Positions 43,183 to 52,221 of a stretch of 64,000 bases of DNA are shown here, one piece after another. This stretch comes from JAKOWB01 sp038363005 (lineage in GTDB: Bacteria > Pseudomonadota > Alphaproteobacteria > Kiloniellales > JACOMY01): NCBI GenBank assembly GCA_038363005.1, contig JBBQBI010000009.1, positions 92,516 through 156,515 on the forward strand. The letters run 5' to 3'. Below the pieces are notes generated by a model. That model ran no database searches, had not been told where the DNA came from, and worked only from the letters and a program-made list of their open reading frames with translations. The translations under genes were made by a program, and so were the position numbers. The stretch's first letter is position 1. Each line of letters opens with the position of its first letter.

Positions 43183-44985
43183 ATGGCCGCCATGACCGCC
43201 GAGCCGCTCGATCGTCCGCCGCCGGCGGCGCTGCAGCGCGAGCCACCCGCGACCCAGCCGCGGTCCGGGCGCGGCCGGCTGCGCGCCGCGCGCCTTGGCG
43301 CGGCAGAACCTGACCGCATCTCGCGCTCGGCCCGGCCGGCTGGCTGGCGCTTCTGGCGCTCGCCGATCCTGCGGCGCGTGCTGCTGGTCAACCTGGTAGT
43401 GGTGGCCATCCCGGTCTTCGGGCTGCTTTACCTGAAGCAGTTCCGCGAAAGCCTGATCCAGGCCGAGATGGAGGCCATGGCGACGCAGGGCCGGGTCTTC
43501 GCGCTCAGCCTCGGCGCCACCGCGGTGCTGGCCGACCAGACCGGCCGCGAGCGCCTGGTGCCGGAGCTGACACGCCACCAGGTCCGCCTGCTGCTGACCG
43601 AGACCGGCCTGCGCGGGCGGCTCTACGCCCCCTTCGAGGAAGGCGGCATCCTGCTGGTGGATTCCTATCAGTTGACCGGCCCGAACGGCGTCATCGTGGT
43701 CGATCCGCTGTCCCCGCCAGAAGACCCCGGCCTGCTTGACCAGGTGCTGGAGTTCATCAACGGCCTCTTCGCCTGGCTGCCCGGTACCGAGGACCTGCCG
43801 GCCTACGAAGACGGCGCGACGCAGACCGCCGCCGACTATCCCGAGGTGCTGGCGGCGCTGTTCGGTGGCCAGGAGGGCCAGGCACGCAAGGGGCGCGACG
43901 ACAAGCTGGTGCTGACCATGGCGGTCCCAGTACAGCGCTACCGCCAAGTGCTGGGCGCCCTGCTGCTGACCAAGGACGGCAGCGCCATCGAACGTTCGGT
44001 GGCGGCCCGGCGGGTCGACGTGCTGGTGATCTTCGGCCTGGCGCTCACCGTCACAGTGCTGCTGTCGCTTTATCTCGCCGGCACCATCGCCCGGCCGATC
44101 CGCAGCCTGGCGCGCGCCGCCGACCAGGTGAAGAGCGGCAAGGGCAAGAAGATCCCGTTGCCCGACTATTCGCGCCGCCGCGACGAGATCGGCGAGCTGG
44201 GGCGCGCGCTGACCTCGATGACCGACACGCTGTGGATGCGGGTCGACGCCATCGAGGGCTTCGCCGCCGACGTGGCGCACGAGATTAAGAACCCGCTGAC
44301 CTCGCTGCGCAGTGCAGTGGAAACGGTGATGCGGCTGGAGGACCCGGCGCGCATCAAGCAGCTGCTGGCGATCGTGCTGGACGACGTCAACCGCATGGAT
44401 CGCCTGATCACCGACATCTCCGATGCCTCGCGGCTGGATGCCGAGCTGGCGCGCGCCGAGGCGACGCCGGTCGACCTGCGCCGCCTGCTGGAGGCACTGG
44501 TCGAGGTGCATTCCATGGCGGGCGATGGCGACGGCCCGCGCTTCCTGCTCGACCTGGCGCCGCAGGACCTGACGGTCACCGGCCTGGAGGGTCGCCTGGG
44601 CCAGGTGTTCCGCAACATCATCGTCAACGCCATGTCCTTCAGCCCACCGGGTGGCACCCTGACCCTGACCGCGCGGCGCGACGGCGACGCGATCCTGACG
44701 GTGATCGAGGACGAGGGCCCCGGCATCCCGGCCGACAAGGCCGAGGCAATCTTCGAGCGCTTCTATTCCTCGCGGCCGGAAGGCGAGAAGTTCGGCACGC
44801 ACTCCGGCCTCGGGCTGTCGATCTCCAAGCAGATCGTCGAGGCGCACCGCGGCAACCTCTGGGCGGAAAACCGCCTGGACGGCGAGACGATCCTGGGCGC
44901 CCGCTTCCTGATCCGCCTGCCGGCGGCGCAGCCGCAGCTTACCGCGCGCGGCGGCACGCGTGCACAGACGCGGGGCCGGCGATGA
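43183..44985 (+). CDS. chvG: Sensor histidine kinase ChvG-like
   Basis: A membrane-bound kinase of 600 residues. The first transmembrane helix (VLLVNLVVVAIPVFGLLYL) is followed by a periplasmic sensor domain, a second helix (FGLALTVTVLLSLYLAG), HAMP, the dimerisation histidine in FAADVAHEIKNPLTSLRSAV and ATPase boxes NIIVNAMSFSPPGG, DEGPGIP and GLGLSISKQIV. The sensor and DUF-type stimulus domain match ChvG/ExoS, which senses acid and envelope signals. No chvI response regulator gene lies beside it. The ATG 9 nt further in is an alternative start. Confidence 0.9.
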   Translation: MAAMTAEPLDRPPPAALQREPPATQPRSGRGRLRAARLGAAEPDRISRSARPAGWRFWRSPILRRVLLVNLVVVAIPVFGLLYLKQFRESLIQAEMEAMATQGRVFALSLGATAVLADQTGRERLVPELTRHQVRLLLTETGLRGRLYAPFEEGGILLVDSYQLTGPNGVIVVDPLSPPEDPGLLDQVLEFINGLFAWLPGTEDLPAYEDGATQTAADYPEVLAALFGGQEGQARKGRDDKLVLTMAVPVQRYRQVLGALLLTKDGSAIERSVAARRVDVLVIFGLALTVTVLLSLYLAGTIARPIRSLARAADQVKSGKGKKIPLPDYSRRRDEIGELGRALTSMTDTLWMRVDAIEGFAADVAHEIKNPLTSLRSAVETVMRLEDPARIKQLLAIVLDDVNRMDRLITDISDASRLDAELARAEATPVDLRRLLEALVEVHSMAGDGDGPRFLLDLAPQDLTVTGLEGRLGQVFRNIIVNAMSFSPPGGTLTLTARRDGDAILTVIEDEGPGIPADKAEAIFERFYSSRPEGEKFGTHSGLGLSISKQIVEAHRGNLWAENRLDGETILGARFLIRLPAAQPQLTARGGTRAQTRGRR

Positions 44986-46307
44986 GCCCCGGCACCCCGG
45001 CGCCACCGACCCTGCTGCAGCACGCCACCTGCGTCGCGCTGGAGGGTCGGGCGGTGCTGCTGCGCGGCCCCTCGGGCAGCGGCAAGTCGGACCTGGCGCT
45101 GCGCCTGATAGACGAGGGCGGTCTGCTGGTGGCCGACGACCAGACCGAGCTGTTCCTGGCCGACGGGCGGCTCTTCGCCCGCGCGCCCAGCAGCATCGCC
45201 GGCCAGCTCGAGGTGCGCGGCCTGGGCATCGTGGCGCAGCCGCGCCTGGCCGAGGCGCCGGTCGCGCTGCTGGTCGACCTGGTGCCCGGCACGGCGGTGG
45301 AGCGCCTGCCCGAGGAACGCAGCGAGACGCTGCTGGGCGTGCGCCTGCCGGCCATGGCGCTGGATCCCTTCCCGGCCTCCGCCGTGGCCAAGGTGCGCCT
45401 AGCGCTGGAGCAGCAGGCCGGCGGTCCCCGCGTGCCAGCGGAGAGCGCGGCGCGGCGCGTCGTGCTGGTCACCGGCCTGTCCGGCGCCGGCCGTTCGATC
45501 GCGCTGAACACGCTGGAGGACCTGGGCTACGAGGCGATCGACAACCTGCCGCTCGACCTGGTGCACGCCAGCCTGGAAAGCGCCGCCGGCCGGCCGCTGG
45601 CGGTCGGCATCGACGTGCGCACCCGCGACTTCGCCGCCGGGCGCCTGCTGACACTGCTCGACGCGCTGCTGGCCGATCCGCGCCTGGCCACGCGTCTGGT
45701 CTTCGTCGACTGCGAGGACGAGGTGCTGGTCAGGCGCTTCACCGAGACCCGCCGCCGCCACCCGCTGGCGCAGGAGCGTCCGGTGCTGGACGGCATCCAG
45801 GCCGAGCGCCGCCTGATGCAGCCGCTGCGCGGCCGCGCCGACCTGCTGTTCGACACCTCGCTGCTGCAGGCGGCGGAGTTCCGCCGGCTGATCGCCGGGC
45901 ACCTGAGCCTGGCCGGCCAGAGCGGCCTGGGGATGATGACCTTCATCACCTCCTTCTCCTTCCGCCAGGGCCTGCCGCGCGAGGCCGACCTGGTGCTCGA
46001 CGTGCGCTTCCTGCGCAACCCGCACTACGATCCGGTGCTAAAGCCGCTGTCCGGCCGCGACGCGGCGGTCGGGCACTTCGTCGAGAGCGATCCCGGTTTC
46101 GCCGGCTTCTTCCAGGGCCTGGTCGACTGGCTGGGGCCGCTGCTGCCGCGCTACGAGGCCGAGGGCAAGACCTACCTGACCCTGGCGGTGGGCTGCACCG
46201 GTGGCCGCCACCGCTCGGTCTTCGTCGCCGAGCGCCTGGCCGCCTGGCTGGCCGGGCTCGGCCGTCCGGTGGTGCTGGCGCACCGCGACATCGAACGCGG
46301 CGGCTAG
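44982..46307 (+). CDS. HprK-RapZ fusion protein
   Basis: One uninterrupted 441-residue frame contains two normally separate proteins. Residues 1-150 are the short alphaproteobacterial HPr kinase/phosphorylase, with P-loop GPSGSGKS at 29-36 and the VRGLGIV signature at 78-84. From about residue 158 it is RapZ, with P-loop GLSGAGRS at 165-172, NTLEDLGYEAIDNLP, the ITSFSFRQGLPREADLV block and CTGGRHRSVF. HprK phosphorylates HPr on serine; RapZ controls RNase E cleavage of a small RNA. The ATG overlaps the chvG stop. Confidence 0.92.
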   Translation: MSPGTPAPPTLLQHATCVALEGRAVLLRGPSGSGKSDLALRLIDEGGLLVADDQTELFLADGRLFARAPSSIAGQLEVRGLGIVAQPRLAEAPVALLVDLVPGTAVERLPEERSETLLGVRLPAMALDPFPASAVAKVRLALEQQAGGPRVPAESAARRVVLVTGLSGAGRSIALNTLEDLGYEAIDNLPLDLVHASLESAAGRPLAVGIDVRTRDFAAGRLLTLLDALLADPRLATRLVFVDCEDEVLVRRFTETRRRHPLAQERPVLDGIQAERRLMQPLRGRADLLFDTSLLQAAEFRRLIAGHLSLAGQSGLGMMTFITSFSFRQGLPREADLVLDVRFLRNPHYDPVLKPLSGRDAAVGHFVESDPGFAGFFQGLVDWLGPLLPRYEAEGKTYLTLAVGCTGGRHRSVFVAERLAAWLAGLGRPVVLAHRDIERGG

Positions 46308-46406
46308 CCGCAAGCGCGCCACAATGCAAGTCGTGCAGCATCCAGACAAATGGGTTAGAACGACCGTCCCACGCGGGGGGACCGCGGCCTGGGAAGACAA
46401 GGTTCG

Positions 46407-46811
46407 ATGATCGGCATCATCTTGGTGACGCACGGCCGCCTGGCCGAGGAGTTCGCCTCCGCGCTGGTCCATGTGGTCGGCCCGCAGCAGCAGCTGGCGA
46501 GCGTCTGCATTGGCCCGGACGACGATATGGAAGCCCGGCGGGCGGAGATCCTGCAGCAGGTCAAGGCGGTCGACCACGGCGACGGCGTGGTGCTGCTGAC
46601 CGACATGTTCGGCGGCACGCCGTCGAACCTGGCGATCTCGGTGCTGGACCACGGCAAGGTCGAGGTGATCGCCGGCGTGAACCTGCCGATGCTGATCAAG
46701 CTGGTGTCGGTGCGCGCCAAGCTGCCGCTGGAGAAGGCGGTGGTCGAGGCGCAGGAGGCCGGGCGCAAGTACATCAACGTGGCCTCGCGCCTGCTCGCCG
46801 GCGAGACCTGA
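46407..46811 (+). CDS. PTS EIIA component, mannose type
   Basis: A 134-residue EIIA-Man domain. It starts MIGIILVTHGRLAEEF, with the phospho-accepting histidine at position 9, and contains TDMFGGTPSNLA. No IIB, IIC or IID genes are present, so it is a regulatory EIIA like those of other alphaproteobacteria. It takes phosphate from HPr and probably signals rather than transports. Confidence 0.95.
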   Translation: MIGIILVTHGRLAEEFASALVHVVGPQQQLASVCIGPDDDMEARRAEILQQVKAVDHGDGVVLLTDMFGGTPSNLAISVLDHGKVEVIAGVNLPMLIKLVSVRAKLPLEKAVVEAQEAGRKYINVASRLLAGET

Positions 46812-46854
46812 GAAGAACGGCCGCCGGCCAACGGCGGCCTGGAGGAGCCGGCGC

Positions 46855-47124
46855 ATGCCGTCGCGCGAGGTGCTGATCGTAAATCGCCGCGGGCTGCACG
46901 CCCGGGCCGCCGCCAAGTTCGTCAAGCTGGCTGGCGCTTTCGACGCGCAGGTGCAGGTCGAGAAGCAGGGCACCAACGTCTCCGGCATTTCCATCATGGG
47001 GCTGATGATGCTGGCGGCGGCGCCCGGCACGCTGCTCACCATCGAGGCGCAGGGACCGGCGGCCGACGCGGCGCTGCTGGCCCTGGCGCAGCTGGTGGCG
47101 GACGGCTTCCATGAAACGGACTAG
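46855..47124 (+). CDS. ptsH: Phosphocarrier protein HPr
   Basis: An 89-residue HPr. The active histidine is His15 in RRGLHARAA and the regulatory serine is Ser46 in NVSGISIMGLMML. Both sites are intact, which fits phosphorylation by enzyme I and by the HprK domain encoded two genes upstream. It overlaps the start of enzyme I by 14 nt. Confidence 0.96.
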   Translation: MPSREVLIVNRRGLHARAAAKFVKLAGAFDAQVQVEKQGTNVSGISIMGLMMLAAAPGTLLTIEAQGPAADAALLALAQLVADGFHETD

Positions 47125-48889
47125 GACCGCCAAGAGCATCGGCGAGGCCGACCTGGAGGAACGCGTCCTGGAGGGCCTGGGCGTGGCGCCCGGCATAGCC
47201 ATCGGCCCGGCCTATCCGCGTGAGGGTGGGCAGCTCACCGTCGCCGAGTACCAGGTGCCCAAAGCCAAGGTGCCGGAGGAGCAGGCGCGGGTCAGCGCGG
47301 CGCTGCTCAAGGCCGGCCGGCAGCTGGAGAAGCTGGCGGCCAAGGCCACCGCGCTGCATGGCGCCGCCGCCGAGGAGCTGGGGTTCCTGCTGGAAGCGCA
47401 CCAGCAGATGCTGAAGAGCCGTCGCCTGGTCGACGGCGTGCTGCGCCGCATCGCCGACGAGGGACGCAACGCCGAGTCCGCCGTGGCGGCGGAGATCGCC
47501 GCCATCGAACTGGGCTTCCAGCAGATCGCCGATCCCTATCTGCGGTCACGCGCCGCCGAGGTGCGCGAGGTCGGCCGCCGCATCCTGCGCAGCCTGTCCG
47601 ACCAGCCCTTCGACGGCTTCGGCCAACTCGCCCCCGGCACCGTGGTGCTGGCCGAGGAGGTGACCCCGGCCGACACCGCGCTGATGAACCCGACACTGGT
47701 CGCCGCCTTCGCCTCGGTGCTCGGCGGCGCCGAGGGGCACACCGCGATCATGGCGCGCTCGCTGGGCCTGCCGGCGGTGCTGGGCGTCGCCGGGCTGCTG
47801 ACCGGCATGAAGCAGGGCGCGCTGGTCATCGTCGACGGCGACCGCGGACGCGTGGTGGTCAATCCCTCGCCGGCCACCCTGACGCTCTACCGCAAGGAGC
47901 GCGCGGCGCAGGTGCGCTCCCGGCGCGAGCTGGCGCGCCTGGCACAGGTGCCGGCGACGACCTTGGACGGCCAGCGCGTGCTGCTGCTGGCCAACATCGA
48001 GCTGCCGCGCGACGTGGCGCCGGCGCTGGCGGTCGGCGCCGAGGGCGTCGGGCTGCTGCGCACCGAGTTCCTGTTCATGAACCGCGCCGACCTGCCGAGC
48101 GAGGACGAGCAGGCCGCCATGCTCTGCGAAGTGGTCAACGCCATGCAGGGCCGGCCAGTCACCGCGCGCACCCTGGACGTCGGCGGCGAGAAGCTGGCCA
48201 GCGCGCTGGGTCACCTCTACCCCGAGGGCGCCAACCCGGCGCTCGGCCTGCGCGCCATCCGCCTCAGCCTGCGCGAGCCGCAGCTGCTGGAGACGCAGCT
48301 TGCCGCCATGCTGCGCGCCGCCGCGCTGGGGCCGCTGCGCATCCTGCTGCCAATGATCTCCACCCCGTCGGAGATCGTCGAGGTGCGGGTCGCCCTGCAC
48401 CGTGTCTATCGCCGGCTGAAGCGGCGCAAGGTGGCGCTGCCGGAGCTGTTGCCGCCGCTGGGCTGCATGATCGAGGTGCCGGGCGCCGCGCTGGCCGCCG
48501 ATGCGCTGTCGCAGGTCTCCGACTTCTTCGCCATCGGCACCAACGACCTGACCATGTACACGCTGGCCATCGACCGCGGCGAGGAGCAGGTGGCGCACCT
48601 CTACAACCCGCTGCACCCGGCCGTGCTGCGGCTGATCCAGTTCACCACCGAGGCGGCGCTGCGCGCCCGCATCCCGATTTCGGTCTGCGGCGAGATGGCA
48701 GGCGAGCCGCGCTTCACGCCGCTGTTCTTCGGTCTCGGCATCCGCGAGCTCTCGATGGGCGCCCAGGCGCTGCCGCGGGTGAAACGCCGCGTGCTGGGCC
48801 TGAAGGGCGTGCAGGCAATGATCCTGGCCGACCAGGTGATGCGCGAGACCGACGGCACCAAGATCGCCGGCATGCTGGGCGAGGGCTGA
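47111..48889 (+). CDS. ptsI: Phosphoenolpyruvate-protein phosphotransferase (enzyme I)
   Basis: A 592-residue enzyme I. After a short charged N-terminus come the swivel domain with the active histidine in GAEGHTAIMARSLGLPAVLG and the PEP-binding domain with LLRTEFLFMNR. LPMISTPSEI and IGTNDLTMYTLAIDRG follow. No GAF domain is present, so it is of the sugar type rather than the nitrogen type. It starts the phosphate relay to HPr and EIIA. Its ATG lies inside the ptsH end. Confidence 0.94.
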   Translation: MKRTRTAKSIGEADLEERVLEGLGVAPGIAIGPAYPREGGQLTVAEYQVPKAKVPEEQARVSAALLKAGRQLEKLAAKATALHGAAAEELGFLLEAHQQMLKSRRLVDGVLRRIADEGRNAESAVAAEIAAIELGFQQIADPYLRSRAAEVREVGRRILRSLSDQPFDGFGQLAPGTVVLAEEVTPADTALMNPTLVAAFASVLGGAEGHTAIMARSLGLPAVLGVAGLLTGMKQGALVIVDGDRGRVVVNPSPATLTLYRKERAAQVRSRRELARLAQVPATTLDGQRVLLLANIELPRDVAPALAVGAEGVGLLRTEFLFMNRADLPSEDEQAAMLCEVVNAMQGRPVTARTLDVGGEKLASALGHLYPEGANPALGLRAIRLSLREPQLLETQLAAMLRAAALGPLRILLPMISTPSEIVEVRVALHRVYRRLKRRKVALPELLPPLGCMIEVPGAALAADALSQVSDFFAIGTNDLTMYTLAIDRGEEQVAHLYNPLHPAVLRLIQFTTEAALRARIPISVCGEMAGEPRFTPLFFGLGIRELSMGAQALPRVKRRVLGLKGVQAMILADQVMRETDGTKIAGMLGEG

Positions 48890-48962
48890 GCGGCAGAAGT
48901 CTCTTTCGCCCGGCGGCTGTCGCGTGATTACCTAGCGCCTCGCTTCGCCGGAGGTCACTGCC

Positions 48963-50609
48963 ATGCGCCGCTTCGTTGCCCTTGCCGCCCTTGCCCTGCT
49001 ACTGGCCGCCTGCGCCATGGCGCCGAAGAGCGGCGCGCCCGGCACCGTGACGGTGCTGATGCTGAACGATGTCTATCGCATCGAGGGCGTGGAGCAGGGC
49101 ACGGTCGGCGGCCTGGCGCGGTTCCGCGCGCTGCGCGAGCAGCTGGCGGCGACCGATCCCGACCTGATCGTGCTGCACGCCGGCGACTTCCTCTATCCCT
49201 CGCTGCTGTCGCGGGTCTACGACGGCCGCCAGATGATCGACGTGATGAACCGGCTGGACGGCGACGCCACCGCCTTCGACCCGCGCTTCTTCGTCACCTT
49301 CGGCAACCACGAGTTCGACAAGTCGGCGCTGAAGCAGGCCGGCATCGTCGATGCCCGTATCGAGGAGAGCCAGTTCACCTGGCTGGGCAGCGGCATCGAC
49401 TTTGTCGAGGACGCCGGCGGCCAGACCCTGGTGGCGGCGCCCAACCTGGTCGATCACGCGCTGGTCCAGGCCAACGGCATCACCGTCGGCCTGTTCTCCA
49501 TCACCACCCACGTCAAGCAGCCGGACTACGTCAGCGACCTGGGCGACCCGCTGGAGATCGCCCGCCGCGAGACCGCGGCGCTGCGCGCCGCTGGAGCCGA
49601 GTTGGTAATCGCGGTGACGCACCAGAGCGTCAGCGAGGACAGCGCGGTGCTGGCGGCGCTGGGCGAGGCAGGCCCGGACATGATCGTCGGCGGCCACGAG
49701 CATGCCCGCCAGCAGGTGGAGACCGACGGGCGCTGGGTGGTCAAGGCCGACGCCGACCTGCGCACCGCCGCGGTGATCGAGATCCGCCCACGCGCCGGCC
49801 GCGCGCCGCTGGTGCAGGTCAGCTACCGCACGCTGGCCGGCGACGATCCGGCACCCGATCCGGCCGTCGCCGCGACGGTTGCGGACTGGCTGGCGCAGCA
49901 CGACGCGACCTACTGCAAGGAGTCCTACAAGCTGCCGCCGGGCTGCCTCGACGCGCCGCTGGGGCGCACCAAGGTGACGCTGGTCGCCGAGGAGCTGGAG
50001 ATCCGCCGCTACGAGACCAACCTGGGCGACTGGGTGGTCGACCAGTCGCTGGCGGAGCTGCAGCCTGAAGGGGCGCAGATCGCCTTCGTCAACGCCGGTT
50101 CGCTGCGGCTCAACCAGGACCTGGCGCCCGGCGTGGTGACCAGGCGCAATCTCGACGAGCTCTTCGCCTATGCCAACGACTTGCGGCTGATCCGGGTCAG
50201 CGGCGCCATGCTGCAGCAGATGATCGAGCGCGCCACGACCGAGTGGGAGGGCAACGGCTGGTTCCTGCAGATCGCCGGCTTCGCCTATAGCTTCGACCCC
50301 GCCACCGGCAAGGTCGGCGACCTGACCCTGCTGACGCCGCAGGGGGCGCGGCCGATCCTGCCGGACGAGGAACTGCTGGCAGTGACCAATGATTTCCTGA
50401 CCGAGCCGAAGTACGGCCAGGACGGCTATACGATGCTGACACCGGACCGCCTGGTGAAGCTGCGCCGCAAGGTGCCAAGCCTGCGCGACCTGGTGATCCA
50501 GGCGCTGGCCAAGGCGGGCGACGACGGCATCGCGCCGGCGGTCGAGGGGCGCATCTGCAACAGCCAGCGGCCCGGCCCCTGCCTGGCGATTTCCGCCAGC
50601 GGCAGCTGA
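48963..50609 (+). CDS. 5'-nucleotidase / metallophosphatase lipoprotein
   Basis: A 548-residue protein. The lipoprotein signal ends in LLLAACA, where Cys17 would be lipid-modified. The metallophosphatase domain has MLNDVYRI, LHAGDFLYPS, TFGNHEFDKSAL and VGGHEHARQQ. The C-terminal nucleotidase domain has YETNLGDWVVDQSL and FVNAGSLRLNQD. It probably dephosphorylates nucleotides at the cell surface or in the periplasm. GGAGG precedes the ATG. Confidence 0.92.
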   Translation: MRRFVALAALALLLAACAMAPKSGAPGTVTVLMLNDVYRIEGVEQGTVGGLARFRALREQLAATDPDLIVLHAGDFLYPSLLSRVYDGRQMIDVMNRLDGDATAFDPRFFVTFGNHEFDKSALKQAGIVDARIEESQFTWLGSGIDFVEDAGGQTLVAAPNLVDHALVQANGITVGLFSITTHVKQPDYVSDLGDPLEIARRETAALRAAGAELVIAVTHQSVSEDSAVLAALGEAGPDMIVGGHEHARQQVETDGRWVVKADADLRTAAVIEIRPRAGRAPLVQVSYRTLAGDDPAPDPAVAATVADWLAQHDATYCKESYKLPPGCLDAPLGRTKVTLVAEELEIRRYETNLGDWVVDQSLAELQPEGAQIAFVNAGSLRLNQDLAPGVVTRRNLDELFAYANDLRLIRVSGAMLQQMIERATTEWEGNGWFLQIAGFAYSFDPATGKVGDLTLLTPQGARPILPDEELLAVTNDFLTEPKYGQDGYTMLTPDRLVKLRRKVPSLRDLVIQALAKAGDDGIAPAVEGRICNSQRPGPCLAISASGS

Positions 50610-50689
50610 GCGCTACCGCCGCTGTGCATAACTCTGTGGACAGCCTGTGCGCCGCCTGTGCGGCGTCGGGAAAACTGTACACAGCTTTC

Positions 50690-51530
50690 GGCTGCCACTA
50701 CCGCCGCGACACGTTGTAGACGGCCCCACGAGGGGTAAGGGTTCCAGGGCACGCAAGTGCGTCGAAGCCTCGGTTGCGGTCACCGCCGACGGTCCCTTCG
50801 CCAGGGGGATCGTCACCTGCGGCCCGGGGGTTCGGGGCGACGAGATGCGCCGTCCGGCGCGCTTCGTCGCTTGTGTGCCGGCGGGCGGTTGGCGGGTCTT
50901 CGGACCCGGCTGGACCAGCCCCGCCGGACCGGAGAGATCGTTGCGCGATCCCGTGGGGCGCGCGGCCTCGATCCCAAGGTACCGCCGTCGACCACATTGC
51001 GCGGAGACGGCGGCGCGACAGGGTTCCGGACGGTCCGGGCGCTTTCCCTACAAAGCGCGTGGGCCACCGGCCGGCGGCCACGACCGCGCCCCGCAAGGGA
51101 CGCGCCGGGTCTGCCGGAAGCCGCCCAGTCGTGTCACGCGACGGCCGCTTCGGCGGCCTGGGCCTCGAGCCCGCGGTCGCGCTGCCTGGGGACTGTGGAC
51201 CGACGCCCGTCGGGGTCTGCGGCATCATCCGGGGCTGCACGGAGCTGGTGCGGTGGCCGCAAGGCCGCCGTCGCGACGGTGGGACGCCAGGCCTGTCGTC
51301 AGCGAGCTCTGGACCAGGGTGGTTCCGCCACCCGGGACGCAGCCACGCCGCAAACCTGCGGGCCGGGGCCCGGCGCCCCGCCATCCGGATCGCCCGCGCG
51401 CCAGTCGCGCGAGACCCCGGGGAGTGGCGGCGCCGCGGTGCTCCAAAAGCGAGGCGTCGGGGTCGTGTCCTCCTCCAGGACCGTCGCGCCGGTTGCGCAA
51501 GCAGCCGGTCCCCCGGCGCCTCTGCTTTTG
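50690..51530 (+). ncRNA. Candidate large structured RNA, unassigned
   Basis: This gap in a gene-dense region has no credible gene. Frames in several phases stay open only because of GC content, and they encode Arg/Pro/Ala-rich nonsense. Read as plus-strand RNA it is filled with stable hairpins. Examples are CCCC/GGGG at 50724, GCAC-GCAA-GTGC at 50749, a two-part stem at 50837-50870 and GGGTC-TTCG-GACCC at 50894. Others are CCGCCGTC/GACGGCGG at 50982-51013, GCGCTTT/AAAGCGC at 51039, CCC-GCAA-GGG at 51090, GGCCGC-TTCG-GCGGCC at 51143 and CGGTGGCC-GCAA-GGCCGCCG at 51251. UUCG and GCAA loops form only on this strand. It does not show RNase P, tmRNA, SRP or group II intron motifs. Ends are approximate. 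Confidence 0.45.
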
Positions 51531-51535
51531 CGGGG

Positions 51536-52186
51536 TCAGCGGCGCGGCGCCAGGTCCGGCACACCCTGGTGACGGTAGAAATGCCAGAGGAAGCGCGCGG
51601 CGGCGGAGCGGTGCGGCCGCCAGGCCTCGCTCATGGCCACCAGCTCCTTTTCGCTCGGCCGCTGCGCCAGGCGCTTCAGCCGCCCGGCCGCCACCTGCAG
51701 CGCCAGGTCGCCGGCCGGCATGACATCGGGCCGCTTCAGCGCGAACAGCAGGTAGCACTCGGCCGACCAGCGGCCGAAACCAGGCAACGCGGTCAGGCTT
51801 TCCAGCACCGCCGCATCGTCCTGCAGCGCCAGGCGGCGGTGCGACAGACCCCCGCCGACCATGGCCTCGGCCAGCGCGATGGCATAGCGGCTCTTGGCGC
51901 GCGAGAAGCCGATGGCGCGATGCGCCGCCTCGTCTAGCGTCAGGAAGGCATCGGGAGTCACCGCCGGCAGCTGCTGCTGCAGCCGGCCCAGGATCGCCGC
52001 CGCCGAGGCGACGGACACCTGCTGCGCGACGATGATGCGCAGCAGGCCGGGAAAGCCGGTCGGGCTGCTGCGCACTGGCGGCAGCCCAGCTTCGGCAAAG
52101 GCGCGCCGGATGTCGGGATCGACGGCGGACAGGGCGGCCAGCGGCGCGGCCAGTGTCGGATCGGGGCGGGGCTTGGCTGGCAGCAT
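51536..52186 (-). CDS. DNA-3-methyladenine glycosylase, AlkA-like
   Basis: A 216-residue HhH-GPD base-excision enzyme. The helix-hairpin-helix lies in LPGFGRWSAECYLLFAL, and the catalytic aspartate follows in MPAGDLALQ. An upstream helix is LLRIIVAQQVSVASA. It removes alkylated purines from DNA. It is shorter than E. coli AlkA because it lacks the N-terminal TBP-like domain, as is usual for this subgroup. Confidence 0.93.
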   Translation of the reverse strand: MLPAKPRPDPTLAAPLAALSAVDPDIRRAFAEAGLPPVRSSPTGFPGLLRIIVAQQVSVASAAAILGRLQQQLPAVTPDAFLTLDEAAHRAIGFSRAKSRYAIALAEAMVGGGLSHRRLALQDDAAVLESLTALPGFGRWSAECYLLFALKRPDVMPAGDLALQVAAGRLKRLAQRPSEKELVAMSEAWRPHRSAAARFLWHFYRHQGVPDLAPRR

Positions 52187-52221
52187 GTGGCGGCGAGTGT
52201 GCCGGCTGCGGCTGGCGCTGC

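Noticed and set aside
43060..45006. 648-codon minus-strand frame opposite chvG
   Set aside because: It is the antisense shadow of a well-conserved kinase and is composed of Gln/Arg/His/Gly-rich nonsense.
50618..50700. DnaA-box-like motifs (TGTGCATAA, TGTGGACAG, TGTACACAG)
   Set aside because: None matches the consensus TTATCCACA well, and there is no dnaA, dnaN or parAB context.
50690..51530. Identity as RNase P RNA, tmRNA, SRP RNA or group II intron
   Set aside because: The conserved GAGGAAAGTCCGGGC, tRNA-like end, GGAAGGCAGCAGC-type loop and domain V motifs are all missing.
50647..51937. Overlapping long frames on both strands in the 50.6-51.9 kb gap
   Set aside because: All are Arg/Pro/Ala/Gly-rich with no domain, several overlap in different phases, and one runs into the AlkA gene on the wrong strand.
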